Shown: in pieces, positions 24,201-36,600 of the stretch | Layout of the letters: each line of letters starts with the position of its first letter | Position numbering within the stretch: the first letter of the stretch is position 1 | Notes under the pieces: model-generated | What the model was told of the DNA's origin: nothing | Database searches by the model: none | Seen by the model: only the letters and a program-made list of their open reading frames with translations | Assembly: GCA_015847255.1 (NCBI GenBank) | Contig: JADLZK010007335.1 | Span: 19,644-83,643, forward strand | From: Hyparrhenia diplandra | Taxonomy: Eukaryota > Streptophyta > Magnoliopsida > Poales > Poaceae | Reading direction: 5' to 3' | Length of the DNA: 64,000 nt | Program-made: the position numbers and the translations under genes

Positions 24201-24716
24201 AACGACGGTGGTGAGAACTACAACCGCAGGAATGCGCAGATGGTGGCGAGAACTACAACCGCAGGAACGACGGTGGTGAGAACTACAACCGCAGGAACGA
24301 CGGTGGTGAGAACTACAACCGAGGAACGATGGTGGCGAGAACTACAAATCGGCGGAACGATGGCGTGAGAATTTCAAATCAGGAACGATGGGGCGGCGAG
24401 AACTTCAACCGGAGGAACGATGGGGCGGTGAGAACTTCAACCGAGGAACGATGTAAAGTGGCGAGAATTTCAACCGCAGGAACGATGGTGGCGAGAACTT
24501 CAACCGTAGGAACGATGGTGGTGAGAACTTCAACCGGAGGAACAACGTCAGAAATCAGAATGAGTTCCCTGGACGAGGAGGGGCCCACCTCCACAAGGGA
24601 ACAATTACCACCAGAATGGGAATGGTGTCCACCCATCTCGACCCTACCAGAATGGGAATGGGAGGTTCAATCGTGTGAACAATGGCCCTAAACAAGCTCC
24701 TGTTGCTGCTGCTTAG
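21232..24716 (+). CDS. NTF2-RRM protein of the G3BP type
   Basis: A plant homologue of Ras-GAP SH3-binding protein, a cytoplasmic stress-granule RNA-binding factor. Eight coding exons can be placed: 21,232-21,282 (MAGQAGNPV...), 21,364-21,502, 21,596-22,145, 22,324-22,515, 22,599-22,720, 22,792-22,855, 23,481-23,545 and 23,947-24,716, all with GT-AG ends. Exons 1-3 encode the NTF2-like dimerisation domain (QQYYQILHEQPEQAHKFYQ after frame correction; FFLAPQESGGYFVLTDIFRF). Exons 4 and 5 carry a Pro/Lys linker and then the RRM with RNP2 IFVKNLP. RNP1 (RRYVFGFVE) is in exon 6. The C terminus is a long Asn/Arg/Gly repeat region ending FNRVNNGPKQAPVAAA. Frame breaks occur at a T run (21,375-21,379), an A run (21,606-21,610), near 21,707 and at an A run (22,436-22,442). 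Site II motifs lie upstream. Confidence 0.88.
22911..23178. repeat. 138-bp tandem duplication inside an intron
   Basis: The block beginning AGTTAGTTTCTTTTCTGAAC at 22,911 recurs at 23,049, and both copies run through TTTGAAATTTATCAGCATCTAA. The copies are nearly identical except in homopolymers (CCC versus CC, AAAA versus AAA, and the length of a poly-T tract). It lies in the intron between exons 6 and 7 of the G3BP-like gene. Confidence 0.93.
24030..24570 (+). repeat. 30-bp coding minisatellite (about 15 units)
   Basis: The last exon of the G3BP-like gene consists largely of a 30-bp unit, GAGAACTACAACCGCAGGAA followed by CGACGGTGGT, encoding the decapeptide GENYNRRNDG. About 15 units are visible. 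The first half favours TAC (Tyr) and the second half TTC (Phe). Several units have one- to five-base indels (for example near 24,231, 24,321 and 24,450), which break the frame repeatedly. Arg/Gly/aromatic repeats at the C terminus are expected in G3BP proteins, but such a regular decapeptide array is striking. Confidence 0.9.
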
Positions 24717-26575
24717 AGGCGGCATCATCAGGTGGTAGGCTTACATCAAAGTAGGGAAGCATAAGGCTACATTCAAGTGAGCTGAGTGCAGGGATTGTTT
24801 GTAGGAGCATTGCTGATGAGACAGCTTGATTATTTTTTATGTACCGTGCTGGGTCGCTATGAGAGACTGGTAGTTGCAGTCGTCCATTGGTGGTAGGTGA
24901 ATTTTTGTTGTCCGTTGATGAGCCTGTCAACTGGCTGGTTGGAATGTGTGGTCCGTAACTTGTGTCATCTGCCAATCAGGATTGGGAGGTTAGGCACTAA
25001 TCTTATGAAGTGGCGAATGCAGTAATCTGTCCATGTTTAATGCTGCTGCCATGGTATGGTGTTCTAAGTATGTCAATGTTTAATGCCGTTGTCATGATAT
25101 TCGGTAATGAGAAGCCCAGTGATTGACTGGTTCTGTCTACTGCTGATGTTTTTGAGTTGATATATATGAAGCATCAGTAACCGTGTCACCTACTGTGTTG
25201 GTCATTTGCTGTTTTAAAATTTGAAAAACGGGAATCTGCACTAAAGTCTGGATGTAGACAATTTATCTCAAAAACAAGTATGAATATTTGTTATCTTAGA
25301 TTAGTTATAGTATTGCTAGGTTCACCATATCATAATATAGTATACATGTACATATTTGGTTGCATAAATATCATGGAGTCTTATTTATGTGCTCTTGGAG
25401 TCTTGGTTTATTTATGATATAAACTTTTGCGTATGTTTGAGTGCAAAAGCACGAGGATGAACATAAATTTTGAAAATAATTTATATTCTCATATTTGAGG
25501 ATCGGACTTTGAAATATTGTTGTTGAGGACGGAGGTAAAGAGACAGTATTAGCAGCCTAGCCAACCTAGATCCACATGTCAACCGATGGGTGTATAGTTT
25601 TTACTACTTGTAATTGGCTTGACGGACGTTCACCTGGACGGAACCGAACAGTGATATCTGGTGAGGATGGAAAGCGACGTTGGTTTGGCCCGCCAACCAT
25701 GGGGTTCCTTTCGTCGCCGTCCGGGGCGACGGCGATGATCTAGCGGATCACGCACGAGAGCGACGGGCCTCTGCGTGGTGGATGATGGGAGCCCAGGCAG
25801 CTTTCTTTCTTTCCTTTTTCCGCGTGGTGGTCAGACTCGACGGCTGTTCTTCCCGCTACTCTGGCTGGCTGGCTAGCCTACTCAAACATGGCTTCCCTGT
25901 CTGACGTGACGGACCGGCCGGTGACGCTGGCTCAAGGTACTACTCCTTAATAATCAACAATTAATTAATTATTCTTGTTAAAGCGTCAAAGCAAAACCCA
26001 ACTTTATTCAACTTTTTTTAATAAATATTACACCGCTTTTTTGTTATGAGCATTAAATACTAAAGATAACTAATCACGTTTTTTTTGTTTTATAATTTAC
26101 ATAAAAATTTAAATAAGACGTTAGTTGATATTTTTATACGAATAGTTAATGCTATTGGAGCAGGACAGTATAATTAATTAATTATAGATAAACAAAGATG
26201 ACTAATTGTAAAGTTTATCTTACGATATCCATCCCGATTAGTCGATCATTTTAAAATATATATAGAATATTAAATGTAGATAAATAAGATGATAATTGTT
26301 GTAAAAGCTAAAAGTAGAGATTTAAATCTCTTAAACTTGTTAATATATAATTATATAATAATTACCAAACACAAACAAAAAGTAGTAGGGTGGGTAGATC
26401 TAAAATATTTTTTACCAACTAAACACAGGCCTGCTTAATGCACGTCCATGCGCTGGCCATGGCCCTGGGCCTCCTGTCGCCGTCCGGTTCGCCCACGTCG
26501 CGTGCCGCGGGGATAAGCGCAAGTGGCGGGCCGGGGCGGCGGCTAGTGCAGGCCGGCAGGAGCAGCATACTAGGC
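24717..26575. other. 3' UTR of the G3BP-like gene and intergenic spacer
   Basis: 24,717-25,200 is probably 3' UTR. From about 25,940 to 26,430 the sequence is very AT-rich. It ends with AACTAAACACAGGCCTG, which resembles an end of a Tourist-type grass MITE (GGCCTGTGTTTAGTT when inverted). A matching left end was not found, so only a possible truncated element is noted. No gene supported. Confidence 0.45.
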
Positions 26576-26576
26576 G

Positions 26577-26890
26577 TACTCCACGTACTACGTGGCTGGT
26601 CGCGGAATCGACACGACACGCGATCCTCTTTTTTAGTACAGTGTGGGCCCCGTCTACTATTTCATTCATTCATCCCTCGGATGCTGCGTGGGTCCCCCCG
26701 CCTGCCCCTCCCTAGTGCCTAGTTGCCGCGCCACTTGTGTGTCTGTGGGGGAGGCCCATCACGTGCCACGTCCCCCCAACGCACCTGGTGCCTGTACCTA
26801 CCTTGCCCTGTTGCGCCGCGCCCCGAGCCGACCCGACCCTGCTGCTCAGTCGTGGTGGTGGCGGTGGCCCACCCAACAGCAACACGTGTC
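26577..26890. promoter_or_regulatory. Cluster of ACGT-core (ABRE/G-box-like) motifs upstream of Ninja
   Basis: TCCACGTACTACGTGGC lies at 26,580-26,594 and TCACGTGCCACGTCC at 26,759-26,773. ACACGTGTC lies at 26,882-26,890. CACGTG and ACGTG(T/G)C are binding sites for bZIP factors of the ABI5/AREB group. The cluster lies 0.7-1.1 kb upstream of the start codon of a gene family whose products bind those same bZIP factors. Confidence 0.55.
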
Positions 26891-27627
26891 GGCGTGGTGG
26901 GGTGGTCCGATCCGACACCCCGTCGCCTGCCTCCACGCGCCACCCCACCCAGCCACTTGCCCCACCAAAACACGCCTCTGCCTGCCGCCGCTAATCAGCG
27001 ATGACCAACGCATCTTTAGCATAATACTAATCATCACCGTACCGTACCAATAGGCAATTAGCAACGCCGACCGTCCCATCCACGGCAGCAGCAAGAAACG
27101 CCTCCTCCCACAATCCCAAACAAGTTGCCCAACCCACCCCAATCAATCAATCATCGAGGCGAGGCGGAGCGGAGGGACGGAGGAGTGGGGGCAAATCGGA
27201 TTAGACGGCCACGTCTCCCTCCTCCTCTCCCTCCTCCCTCCTGGGCAGGGCAGGGCAGCAGGGGAGATCTGATTGCTCTTGTTACCTTATCGTCTCCTCT
27301 CTCGTTTTCAATCTGCTGCTGGCTGGCTGTCGCCATATCTAATCTTTCTTCCCCAATTGGTCGCCCGCGCCACTTCTGGTGGTTGCCTCGCTCGCGTCTC
27401 CTTCCTTGGTTTTCCTAGGAAGGTTCGTCCATCCGTCCGTCCGCGTGCTTGCTCTTGCTCCCCGACATCCATCTTGTTGTTCCCCATTCGTCCGTCCGTC
27501 GCTCCTTGCTCTCCTCCTTGCCACCACCATCCACCATGGATTCCTCTTAATCAATTCTTTCCTTCCTTCCCCTTCTCCCCAAGCTTCTTGCTTGCTTCCT
27601 GCGTCGAGGCTACCTGGCTAGCTATTG

Positions 27628-29815
27628 ATGGCGTCAGGGATTTCCTCCGCGTCTTCGGCGGCGGCGGCGGCGCGGGGGCGGGGCAGCATCAGCACGGCGG
27701 CGGCGCGGGAGGCCAGACCGACGACGTCGAGCTGAGCCTGGGCCTCTCTTTAGGCGGGCGGTTCGGCACCGACGCCGGATGCCGCCAAGCGCCCGCGCCT
27801 GGCGCGGTCCTCCTCCATCGCCTCCGTCTGCTCCGTCTCCCTCACCGACGCCGACGCCGACGGTGACCCCGACAACCCGTCCCCGGCCGCGCCGCTCCGC
27901 TGCTGCGCACCTCCTCGCTGCCTACCGGACCGAGGAGGGGCGGTGGCGTCGGCGCGAGATGCAGAGCCGACGACGGCTCGAGGCGCGACGGAAGCGCGTC
28001 GAGAGGCGGAATTCCATGGTACCCACCGGACCCAAAGCCCCTGCTGCCGCCGTAGATGCGACCGGTGCCGGGTGGCGCAAACGGTGGGAGGAGGTCCAGC
28101 GCATCGCAGGGGAGCAACTCCGTTTGCACCACGGAGCAAGGTATACATACATACATACATGAACCAATGGATCAAAAAGTCAAATCGCTTGTTGCTTGCT
28201 TGTGTTTGCTTAATTAAGCTCTCATCTTCAGCTACAGCTACCATGGTTTTCTTTCTATTCGCTGCTGCTGCTGCTGTAGCGATGGGATTGGGATGCATGC
28301 TTGTTTTAGAAACATTACGGGCTTCTATGCATTAGTCCGCAACTTTGTAGCCCGAGCACTAGATTTGGGCAGGGAGAACACGGTTGACTTCGAGTTTCCC
28401 GTCTGCCACATACGTGCTCCAGCCATTGCCTAGTCACGTGTGGCTACTGAATGAGTAGCCACCCCAAATCCCACTCCAGCCAACTGCATACTTGGTTGCT
28501 CTATTGCGCATATCCAGGATTTGGTCCTGTAACTACACCTCAGTTGCCTTATATTAAGGATAACTAACCTGAAAACTAACCTTGCACTTCTCAATGGTGA
28601 ACAATTGGTAAAACCAAGAAAAAAGATAATGCTTTTGTATGTGATCAATTCCTTTTTTCTTTTTTTTTTTTTTTTGCAAGGAATTTTGGTATTTGGCATT
28701 TGTGTTGTTACGAACAAAAATTGTAGTCAAACGCCCTGGTCAAAGCTCATGTCAAGTTCATAACAAGCTTTATTTTATATGTTTATACTAGCAGTAAATA
28801 TACTAAGCCAGTGAACAGTTATCTAACATCTCCCCATTTCGAGACTGTCTCTTCCCTTCCTCAATGAACATCAATTGCCATTTCTCCTCAACTTGAGCTG
28901 AAACCTGGGACTTTGTCCGAGCTTATCTTGACAAGGGGCGTTTGATTTAAATTAATTTCCCATTGTCAATTGGTTCAACAATTATTGTGCATACCGTGTT
29001 GGAAGTGACCCTTAACTTTAGGGTGATAGGCACTGTTTACTGAATCATGGGAAGCTATACACATACAATTCAAAACTTCTACATGCTTGCACTTGCAAAC
29101 TCCTTATCTAAAGTCCCATTCTTTTGAACCCTTGACCTCTTAATCTTTTTCTGAACTTTACCTGAAGTTTCATGTTGAAGTAGAGCATGATGTTTGATTG
29201 ACATTCCAATCTATGGTTAGTACTTGTCCCAAATAGTTTTGCATTATCGTTTTGATGATTGTGCTGTTGGGAAAAGGAGAATAAACTGTTCCTCCAGTTT
29301 CTGCTTGCATTTTCTCCCATCAAATGATCTCTCCATTTCTGCTTTTTATTTTTCCCCATCAAATAATCTCAATATCTATGATGTTGTATGTTTCCAGGTA
29401 TTGGTGGAAGCGCAATTAACCAGTCCACAGATGCGAGTCCATCAACCTCTGATAATACAAATCAAAATAACATGCTTCCTCCGACCAAAGCGGCTGAGAA
29501 GCCACTAAATGGTACTGCGACAGAGCAGCCCTCGACTGCGGACACTTGGGTCACTCACGACACGGACGAGCAGTACCAGTGACATCAGGAAGCTCATGAT
29601 GGAGGACATGCCAATGGTCTCATCCAAGGTAGAAGGGCCTAACACCAGGAGGATCGACGGCTTCCTGTACAGGTACAAGAAAGGCGAGGATGTGAGGATA
29701 GTATGTCTGCCATGGTAGCTTCCTCACTCCCGCAGAGTTTGTTAAGCACGCTGGCGGCGGTGATGTGTCGAATCCGCTTCGGCATATCGTCGTCAACCCT
29801 GCACCATTCTCGTGA
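27628..29815 (+). CDS. Ninja-family (AFP/ABI5-binding) transcriptional repressor
   Basis: Ninja/AFP proteins link bZIP or JAZ factors to the TOPLESS co-repressor and dampen ABA or jasmonate signalling. Exon 1 (27,628-28,140) holds RDFLRVFGGGGGAG and then the EAR motif VELSLGLSLGG. It continues with the basic Ninja_B region EEGRWRRREMQSRRRLEARR...ERRNSM and RKRWEEVQRIAGEQ. A 1.26-kb intron follows (donor 28,141, acceptor before 29,398). Exon 2 (29,398-29,815) contains KPLNGTATEQPSTADTWVT and the TIFY-like C-domain (DMPMVSSKVEGPN, IDGFLYRYKKGEDVRIVC, LTPAEFVKHAGGGDVSNPL). It ends RHIVVNPAPFS before TGA. One base seems to be missing right after the start (MAS-RDF), others lie in the GC-rich exon 1 (near 27,780 and 27,900), and two bases are missing near 29,706 in RIVC..CHGSF. 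A substitution of the GT-rich spelling there would restore the usual VCVCHGSF. Confidence 0.88.
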
Positions 29816-30680
29816 AGAGAGGGTTACGCTGCTGCTGGTATCTACTGTGCTGTAACATGTAGGCTCCTTGTTTCGGGGGAGTTCAACGGGAATTCTCTTA
29901 TTTTATATAAAATGAGTGTGACAGCAAATTCAAGAGAAATATCATCTGCAAATGTTATAGGCTTGTCTACAAATTGACAAGGATTCAGTTGCTGGAATAG
30001 TTAAGTCTGGCACCTTGGAGGACATATACAGGCTTAAATTGTCCAAATTCACTTTTTCTTACTGTTTCCTTTTGTGGCTAGGTAGGTTTCCTCGCAAGCT
30101 TGTGATGGTTGCAGATGGTTGCATTACTTTTTTTTTTGAAAAAAAGTTAGGTAGGTTACCTCGCAAGTTCCATACATGGCTTTATTACCTATGACACTAC
30201 TGCATCCCTGTTTCCAATTAGCTACTGCATCGTATATGCAAATGTCGTAGATGCAAAGGTTGCCCACAAGCCACTCTCATAAGGGCCATTTCTTTTTATT
30301 AGATTGAATATACTTGCACTGACGAGCTCAGTTTACCATCAAAGATTCTTCTCCTAGAGAACTCCAAAAACTGGACTGCACCCTCCAAGGACCTCTTTTG
30401 AGAGATTCTGAGCCAGAAGCTCCTGAAATTGTCCTGAAAGCAGAGAAGCTACAGTTTCTAAAGTTTGTTTCAGATGCCTTTTGAGAAAACTACAGCTCCT
30501 AAATACGGACTGAATCATTTCCCATAATCACGAATGGTGACAAATATTTCAATTTATAGTATCGTGTCCAGAAACGCCAAAAGGGTACCAGAAAATTGCG
30601 CTATAGTAGCCATGAGAAATAAGCCAAAATTTTTGACATAATTACACCAGCGCAAAGATCCCTGGAACTTATAAAATGCC
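29816..30680. other. Spacer between convergent genes
   Basis: 3' ends of the Ninja gene (+) and NOC3 (-) face each other. The phrase TAGGTAGGTTTCCTCGCAAG near 30,080 recurs as TAGGTAGGTTACCTCGCAAG near 30,150, another small local duplication. No gene supported. Confidence 0.6.
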
Positions 30681-33600
30681 CTAAACCCTTGCTACCTTTT
30701 TCCTCCCGGTCTTAAGTTTCATGCTTTTCTTTCTCTGCTTCTTGTACTCCTTGTACATGTTTATGGATGACAATGTGTGGTTCAGCTCGGCCCTCAACCT
30801 CTCATTCTCCGAGATGCCTCTTAGCACAGTGAAATGGCTCTGCAACTTCTCTTCGAGCTCGTCTTTATCCACTGAGCAATCTGCCTTCTCAAGTACATCT
30901 GGGCTTAGCGCAACAAACTCCTTGCCACGTCGCTTCTTTTTTGAGATTCAGTGGCAATGCTTTGCTAGCTGGTTTTAATAGTTCCCTTTCCATTGACAAG
31001 TCTCTGTATGCTTCAAGAGGGTTCACATTTAAGATAGGAACGGGGTTCTGGGTGGGGTTCAAGTTTGCCATACTCATGATATTTGAAGCCATTGAGGAAA
31101 CAGAGATATCATAATGCTTCTCTAGGAGGCTGAGCTCCCAAAGGACTGAAGCAAGTGCACCACTAAGATATGGATCCGTAGCTTCGGGGTTGTATTTCTG
31201 GATAAAGGAAGAGGGAACAACATGGTCAAATAAATACAAAGTGTCAAGACATCCATTTATGGAAAAAGAACATGAGATTACATACCGCCTAAGCAAGACA
31301 GAGAACCGCCACGGAATCATTTTCCAACATATTGCGGCACTTGCTATTTTTTGGAGGAGATGCTTCAGTGTGACCAAGGCTGAAATAATAATCATCAACA
31401 TTATAAACAATTATGACATTAAACTACGGAGGGAAGATAATGCTTGATAACTACCCATTACACTACTTCCTCTGTCCTGAAATGTAGTGTATTTTCAGTT
31501 GTCCTAAGTCAACCCATCTTAAGTTCAACCAAATTTATAGAGAACAATACTATTTTGTTACATCATATAGGCTCCACAAGAAACATTATGGAATGTATTT
31601 TTATAACCTATCATTTTGATGTGGTAGAAGTTAGCATGTTTCCCTACAATTTAGTCAAACATGAAGTGGGTTGACTTATAACAAATGAAAGTACACTATA
31701 TTTCAGGACAGGGGGAGCACTCAGTAATGAAATGTATTCAAGCAGGTTTAATACAATACTAATACTTGTTGTACAACCAACGCTCGAACTAAATAGAGAC
31801 AAGTACTCCGGAGTCGGACAAGTGCTCTGTGCAATCATTGCATCCTTAATTCCTTATTACTATTAATCATCTTGGAATATTATAGAAGCTTCGGAGGTGC
31901 TCAAAAAGGATGGGACAAAGAAAAACAAGACCTAACCTGCTATCGCTTCTGCAGATCCAAATGAGAGGGCAAATGTTGCCAAACGTTTAATGAAAGCAGC
32001 AGCTCTTAGCATATCCTGCTGTCTGCCTTCCCAAAGAAGTGTCTTCAGAGCATCAGCCAATACCTCACCGTGATCCCTGGATGTAACAGAAAGAAGCATT
32101 TTCATGGTACAATAACTACGCAGGCTAATTCAAGGAAAATGATCCCTAAAATTATCCAAAATATATTGAAAATAGCACAAATATCAAGACAGGGAGGAAA
32201 AAATAAATAAGACAACTATCGCCATGGAAATGTTTAGTGCTATTGAAAAATCAGAAATAGGCATGGACATAATAGTATCATTTTTTATGGTTACAATAAT
32301 TTTTTTTTTTGAAGAAAATGAAAAAATGTATGACGAAGCGCGTGATAGGCATTTTCAGCATGTCCATAGCATGAAGCAATAATTGTTGGGCCCGACAACC
32401 ACAAACCAGGTGAGTAGCAAGCATCACCTTCCCCTCTACCTCTGAACCAAGCTAGAAGAAGATGAGCTCATGAACACACACACTTGCACTGGTTCCAGCC
32501 CTGCCGAAACCTGAACCCTGAATGTATGCAGCAGAACTGCTTTTCCTCTATTGCATTGCATGAGTACATATACATCTCTACTTGTACCTCATAAGGTACA
32601 CTAAGACATGGTGAGTACACCAACTACCTACTCCTAAGGACCTAAGGTACATGCATTGCTCAGCCATACTACCTAGTACCTACTCTAAATGGTCCATACA
32701 AGCCAGCTTCATGGCCTAATGCCATGCTGCTACAGTGGACAAGATGAACAGCAAGAGCTGACCAGCCCCAACACCTAATCCTGCAGCTATTTCATAAAAG
32801 GAGCAGCAGATTACAACTCACAATAATTAACTGGGGATCTCAACAAGATTTAAAGCATTAATGATGGTTAGTGATAAAACTTTTGCAATCTGCCAAGAGT
32901 GCCTTTGTTTGAAAAGAGTAATACAGTAGCAGGTCATCTTGGATCGTTCAACAAATGGTAACTATAGATTAAAAAGGAGGCAGAGTTTTCTTAAGTTGTA
33001 GTTATCATCAAGAGCAAGGAAGTCAAAACCTGTCAGGGCGATACTCCAGTATGAGGTTATAAAGCTGAACAAAAAAAATCCTGTAGATCCACATTCAATG
33101 CCTCAAGGTTGCTCCTCCAGACTTTTAAGCATAACTATGCAGCACTGCAGGCGTTCTGAGACAGACAGTGCATTATCATTGGGAATTTCATCTTGTCGGT
33201 CGCTATACCCAGAAAGCTTCTTGAGGCAAGATATAAGTTCACCCATGAAATCTAAATCGATTAAATGTGAAAAATTTTCCTAAGCCCTCCAAGCATGGAG
33301 TGAGGAGTGGGTGTGAGCCACCAGTGAAGACATTATTCACCTTGGTCCTGGAATTTTTAACGATACAATGATTAACTTCATTCCAAAATGAAGTGAAATT
33401 TCATGCTATTAAATCAACATGTCAAATCCAAAACTATGACACGTCTAAAGAAATCAAACAGACACCTTGAATTTGAAGTGGTCAAACTATGCTTCAGAAT
33501 GCGAAAGTAAGTCTCAAATAGAGCAGAAAGTGTTTCTTTTTGTATCCTTTTTTTCTCTCTTTTGCATCAAGAGTGAAAAGAAACTGCTCTAAGATCTGCA

Positions 33601-36600
33601 TCAACCTGGAAAAATATAATGGAAATGATTATACGAATTCACATGACCTTCCAATAAATAATGTCTTATCTGATGTTACCTCCTCTCTAGCCTTTGACAT
33701 CAGTTCTTGTCTGGTTTTCTTCTTATCATTAACTGGCAGTTGCTTGAGGAACGTCCTGATTTTTTTTTGCCAACGCTTATTCTTCTTTGGTTTCACTTTT
33801 CCTCCTCAGTCTCATCTTTTCCAATATCTTCATCAAATCTCAAAGACAGGAATACCTAACATAAACATCCCAGTACATAGTCAGCAATGGTAGAATGTCG
33901 ATCCATGCTCAGTTTCTGTTAAACATAAACTGCATGAAAAAAGGTACAAAATGAACATTAAATACATATGACAAATAAGACATGTGATAATCATCATACA
34001 TCAATGCTATCAGGATGGAGCTGGCAATCATTGAGCTTCACATGATCTGCAATCAGCCTAACTGCTTCTATTGTTGCCTACGCCCACGATGCTTTCCTTC
34101 ATTTATAAATAATGATCTTATTGCTTCACAACACATTTTCCTACAAAGGAAAATAAGGTACATGTGGACTACTTCAGTGATCGAATGGACGACAAAACTG
34201 CGCTGAAGTAAAAATAGCGTACACATACTCCTTGTTTTATTAATTTCTAAGAGAATGCTGTCAAAGTAACAACAAGGGTGGGAGCTAGCGGCCAGGGCTC
34301 GAACCTGATTCTACATTAAGCATCAAAGTAGGCCAGGTCAAGTAACCTTTCTCTAAAAAGAGTAACAACAAATACAACAACTAGTGCTATTTAGTATGGC
34401 ATATTTGCTCAAATAAATGATTTGTGCCCTCTATCCTTTAAAGCTCAAGGAAAAAAGAAGGAAACTAAAATACAATTTAGAGCACTGTAAGATGAATTAA
34501 TAAAAGTTATTCTGCTACTACCTCTCCATGAATTGTATATAATCAATCAAAAACGTAAGGATGATGGTTTGACACAGCAATATTTTGTTTATAAAGTACT
34601 CAGCTACATTATTTTAAACAATTTCAGATCAGCCAAAGACTTGACCCACAAAAAGAGTTTTACCTTACTACATCGTCTGAGGAGCTTAAATTCTTTACCA
34701 CACTAGCCAATAGGTTTACGGAAGTTAAAATGTGGGGCAGTATCTAATAAAGCACACATGCAACGAACAGCCACAGTATAAAAGTGGGCCTGCTTCTCCA
34801 ATGATATCAGTTTCTGTAGGTATGCCTGAAATTCACAAAAAGAAAACCAGCTCCAACCATCAGAATTTTGGAAGCTATCCAGATGAACAGTTCAGATCAG
34901 TAAGTAAAAAATATCTATTTAGCATAGTTCATGACCAGGCAAACTTCACATGCATGAAGGAGACCCAGAGTATGACCTTGTAGCAGCGAATAAGTGTGTA
35001 CTCATAATATCTTGTCTTCTTCACTTCTTTTGAAACTTCTACTGCTAGCTCCTTTTCTGTCAGCTGCCTAATCCGATAACTGCAGTGTGCATAAAAAACA
35101 TGTATAGGTAACTTGAAAGAAACAAATTCAGCCAAGGCATATAATAAAATTATTGTAAACACACCTCGGAATAATGTCCTTAAACACAGCAAGCAAGGAC
35201 ATCAGACCGAGTTTAACAACTTTTTGGTCTTTGTCATTGCTTATGCTTAACATATCATTCAGAGATCTAATGTTTGACTCAGGATCTTCAAGCATAGCCA
35301 TCCCCAGTTCAGCAAGTTGAGCCTTCTTTTTTTGAACAATTCCTCAGCGGAAAGTTCCTCCTTCACTTCCTCCTGTCATGTGCCATGCACAGTAAAAGGT
35401 ATGTGAAGGAATTAATTTTGATTATGGCAAATCAGTAGTTCAGCACAACACTCAGCAACAACAACAACAACTTAGCCTTTTTTGTCCCAAGCTAGTTGGG
35501 GTAGGCTAGAGATGAAACCCATAGGAAACAAGTATAAAAGAGACACAAAAAATAGGGCACAGGACAAAAGATAGAGTTAGGGTTAAACAGGAAAAGAAAA
35601 TAAAGGTCACGGTTCAGGCACATTGATTGAGTTCAGCACAACACTCCCAGCCCAAAATTTCTCTAGTTAGATTGACCCAACCTTTGATAAACACAGTGAG
35701 AATTTAGCTCAGAATCTTCTGCTTTATTCAGCCTATACTATTTTTTATGTTAAACATTTTGTTACAAATGATTTTTATGTCAACATCAAGTGAGTTATCG
35801 AACCTTCAAATTAGGATATATATACAAACAACTTTTTGATATCTTACTTGAGGTTGAATATGCCTAATATTCTTACATATTTACTACCAAACATAAAAAA
35901 ATCATTTACAATCATGCTTCATGACACTATTATGATCAGATACATATCCTTACTCTGAAGAAAGGAACAAAGGAACTGGTACATCTATTCTACCAACACA
36001 CTGTCGAGCAAGTGAGCAACTAGAAAAGGAGATTTCAGAAATGGAATTTTTGACGGGTGCATATTTTTTTAAAAAAAAAGGAACAGAAGTAGTACCAGCA
36101 CATTTGAGTGTAGTTGTCCTTAGGAACTTCAGTTTGAGATTGAATATTTTTCACTTTATTATCATCTCCCTTTTTGTTTTTTAAATTTTCCCTTTGGTTC
36201 ATCTTTCTTAATAGTTTTCTTGGCATCTGCACCATTCTCTTGAGCTTTAGTCTTAACACTGCTGGTATTGTCTTCAGACCTTGCTTTTTTTCGCTGCATG
36301 TCATGGCACACATGTTACAAAAATTATGTCAGCATTCACACAAGTACACCACAAACAGAACAAAATTGAAGAAAAACATTATTGTTATTCAAAATTCAGA
36401 CGCCAATGTTTAAAAATGCCATTTGCAAGAGAACATGTTTTATTAACTGCAAGTGCATTGCAATTTACAGGACATTCCTATTTTGCACAGATTAAAAGTT
36501 GGAATCACAAACGGTTTACCTGTATTGTAGACGAGCTCCCCTTGCAGCGTCTTGGTGGGGAGTGCGTCGACAGGGTCGACCTCCAAATCGTCATCATCCT

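Noticed and set aside
27750..28298. 182-codon minus-strand ORF opposite Ninja exon 1
   Set aside because: The plus strand carries clear Ninja-family motifs here; the minus frame is its GC-driven shadow.
35454..35629. CAA repeat taken at first as a simple microsatellite
   Set aside because: Perfect 17-bp flanking duplications and the Au-like 3' sequence show it is the tail of a SINE.
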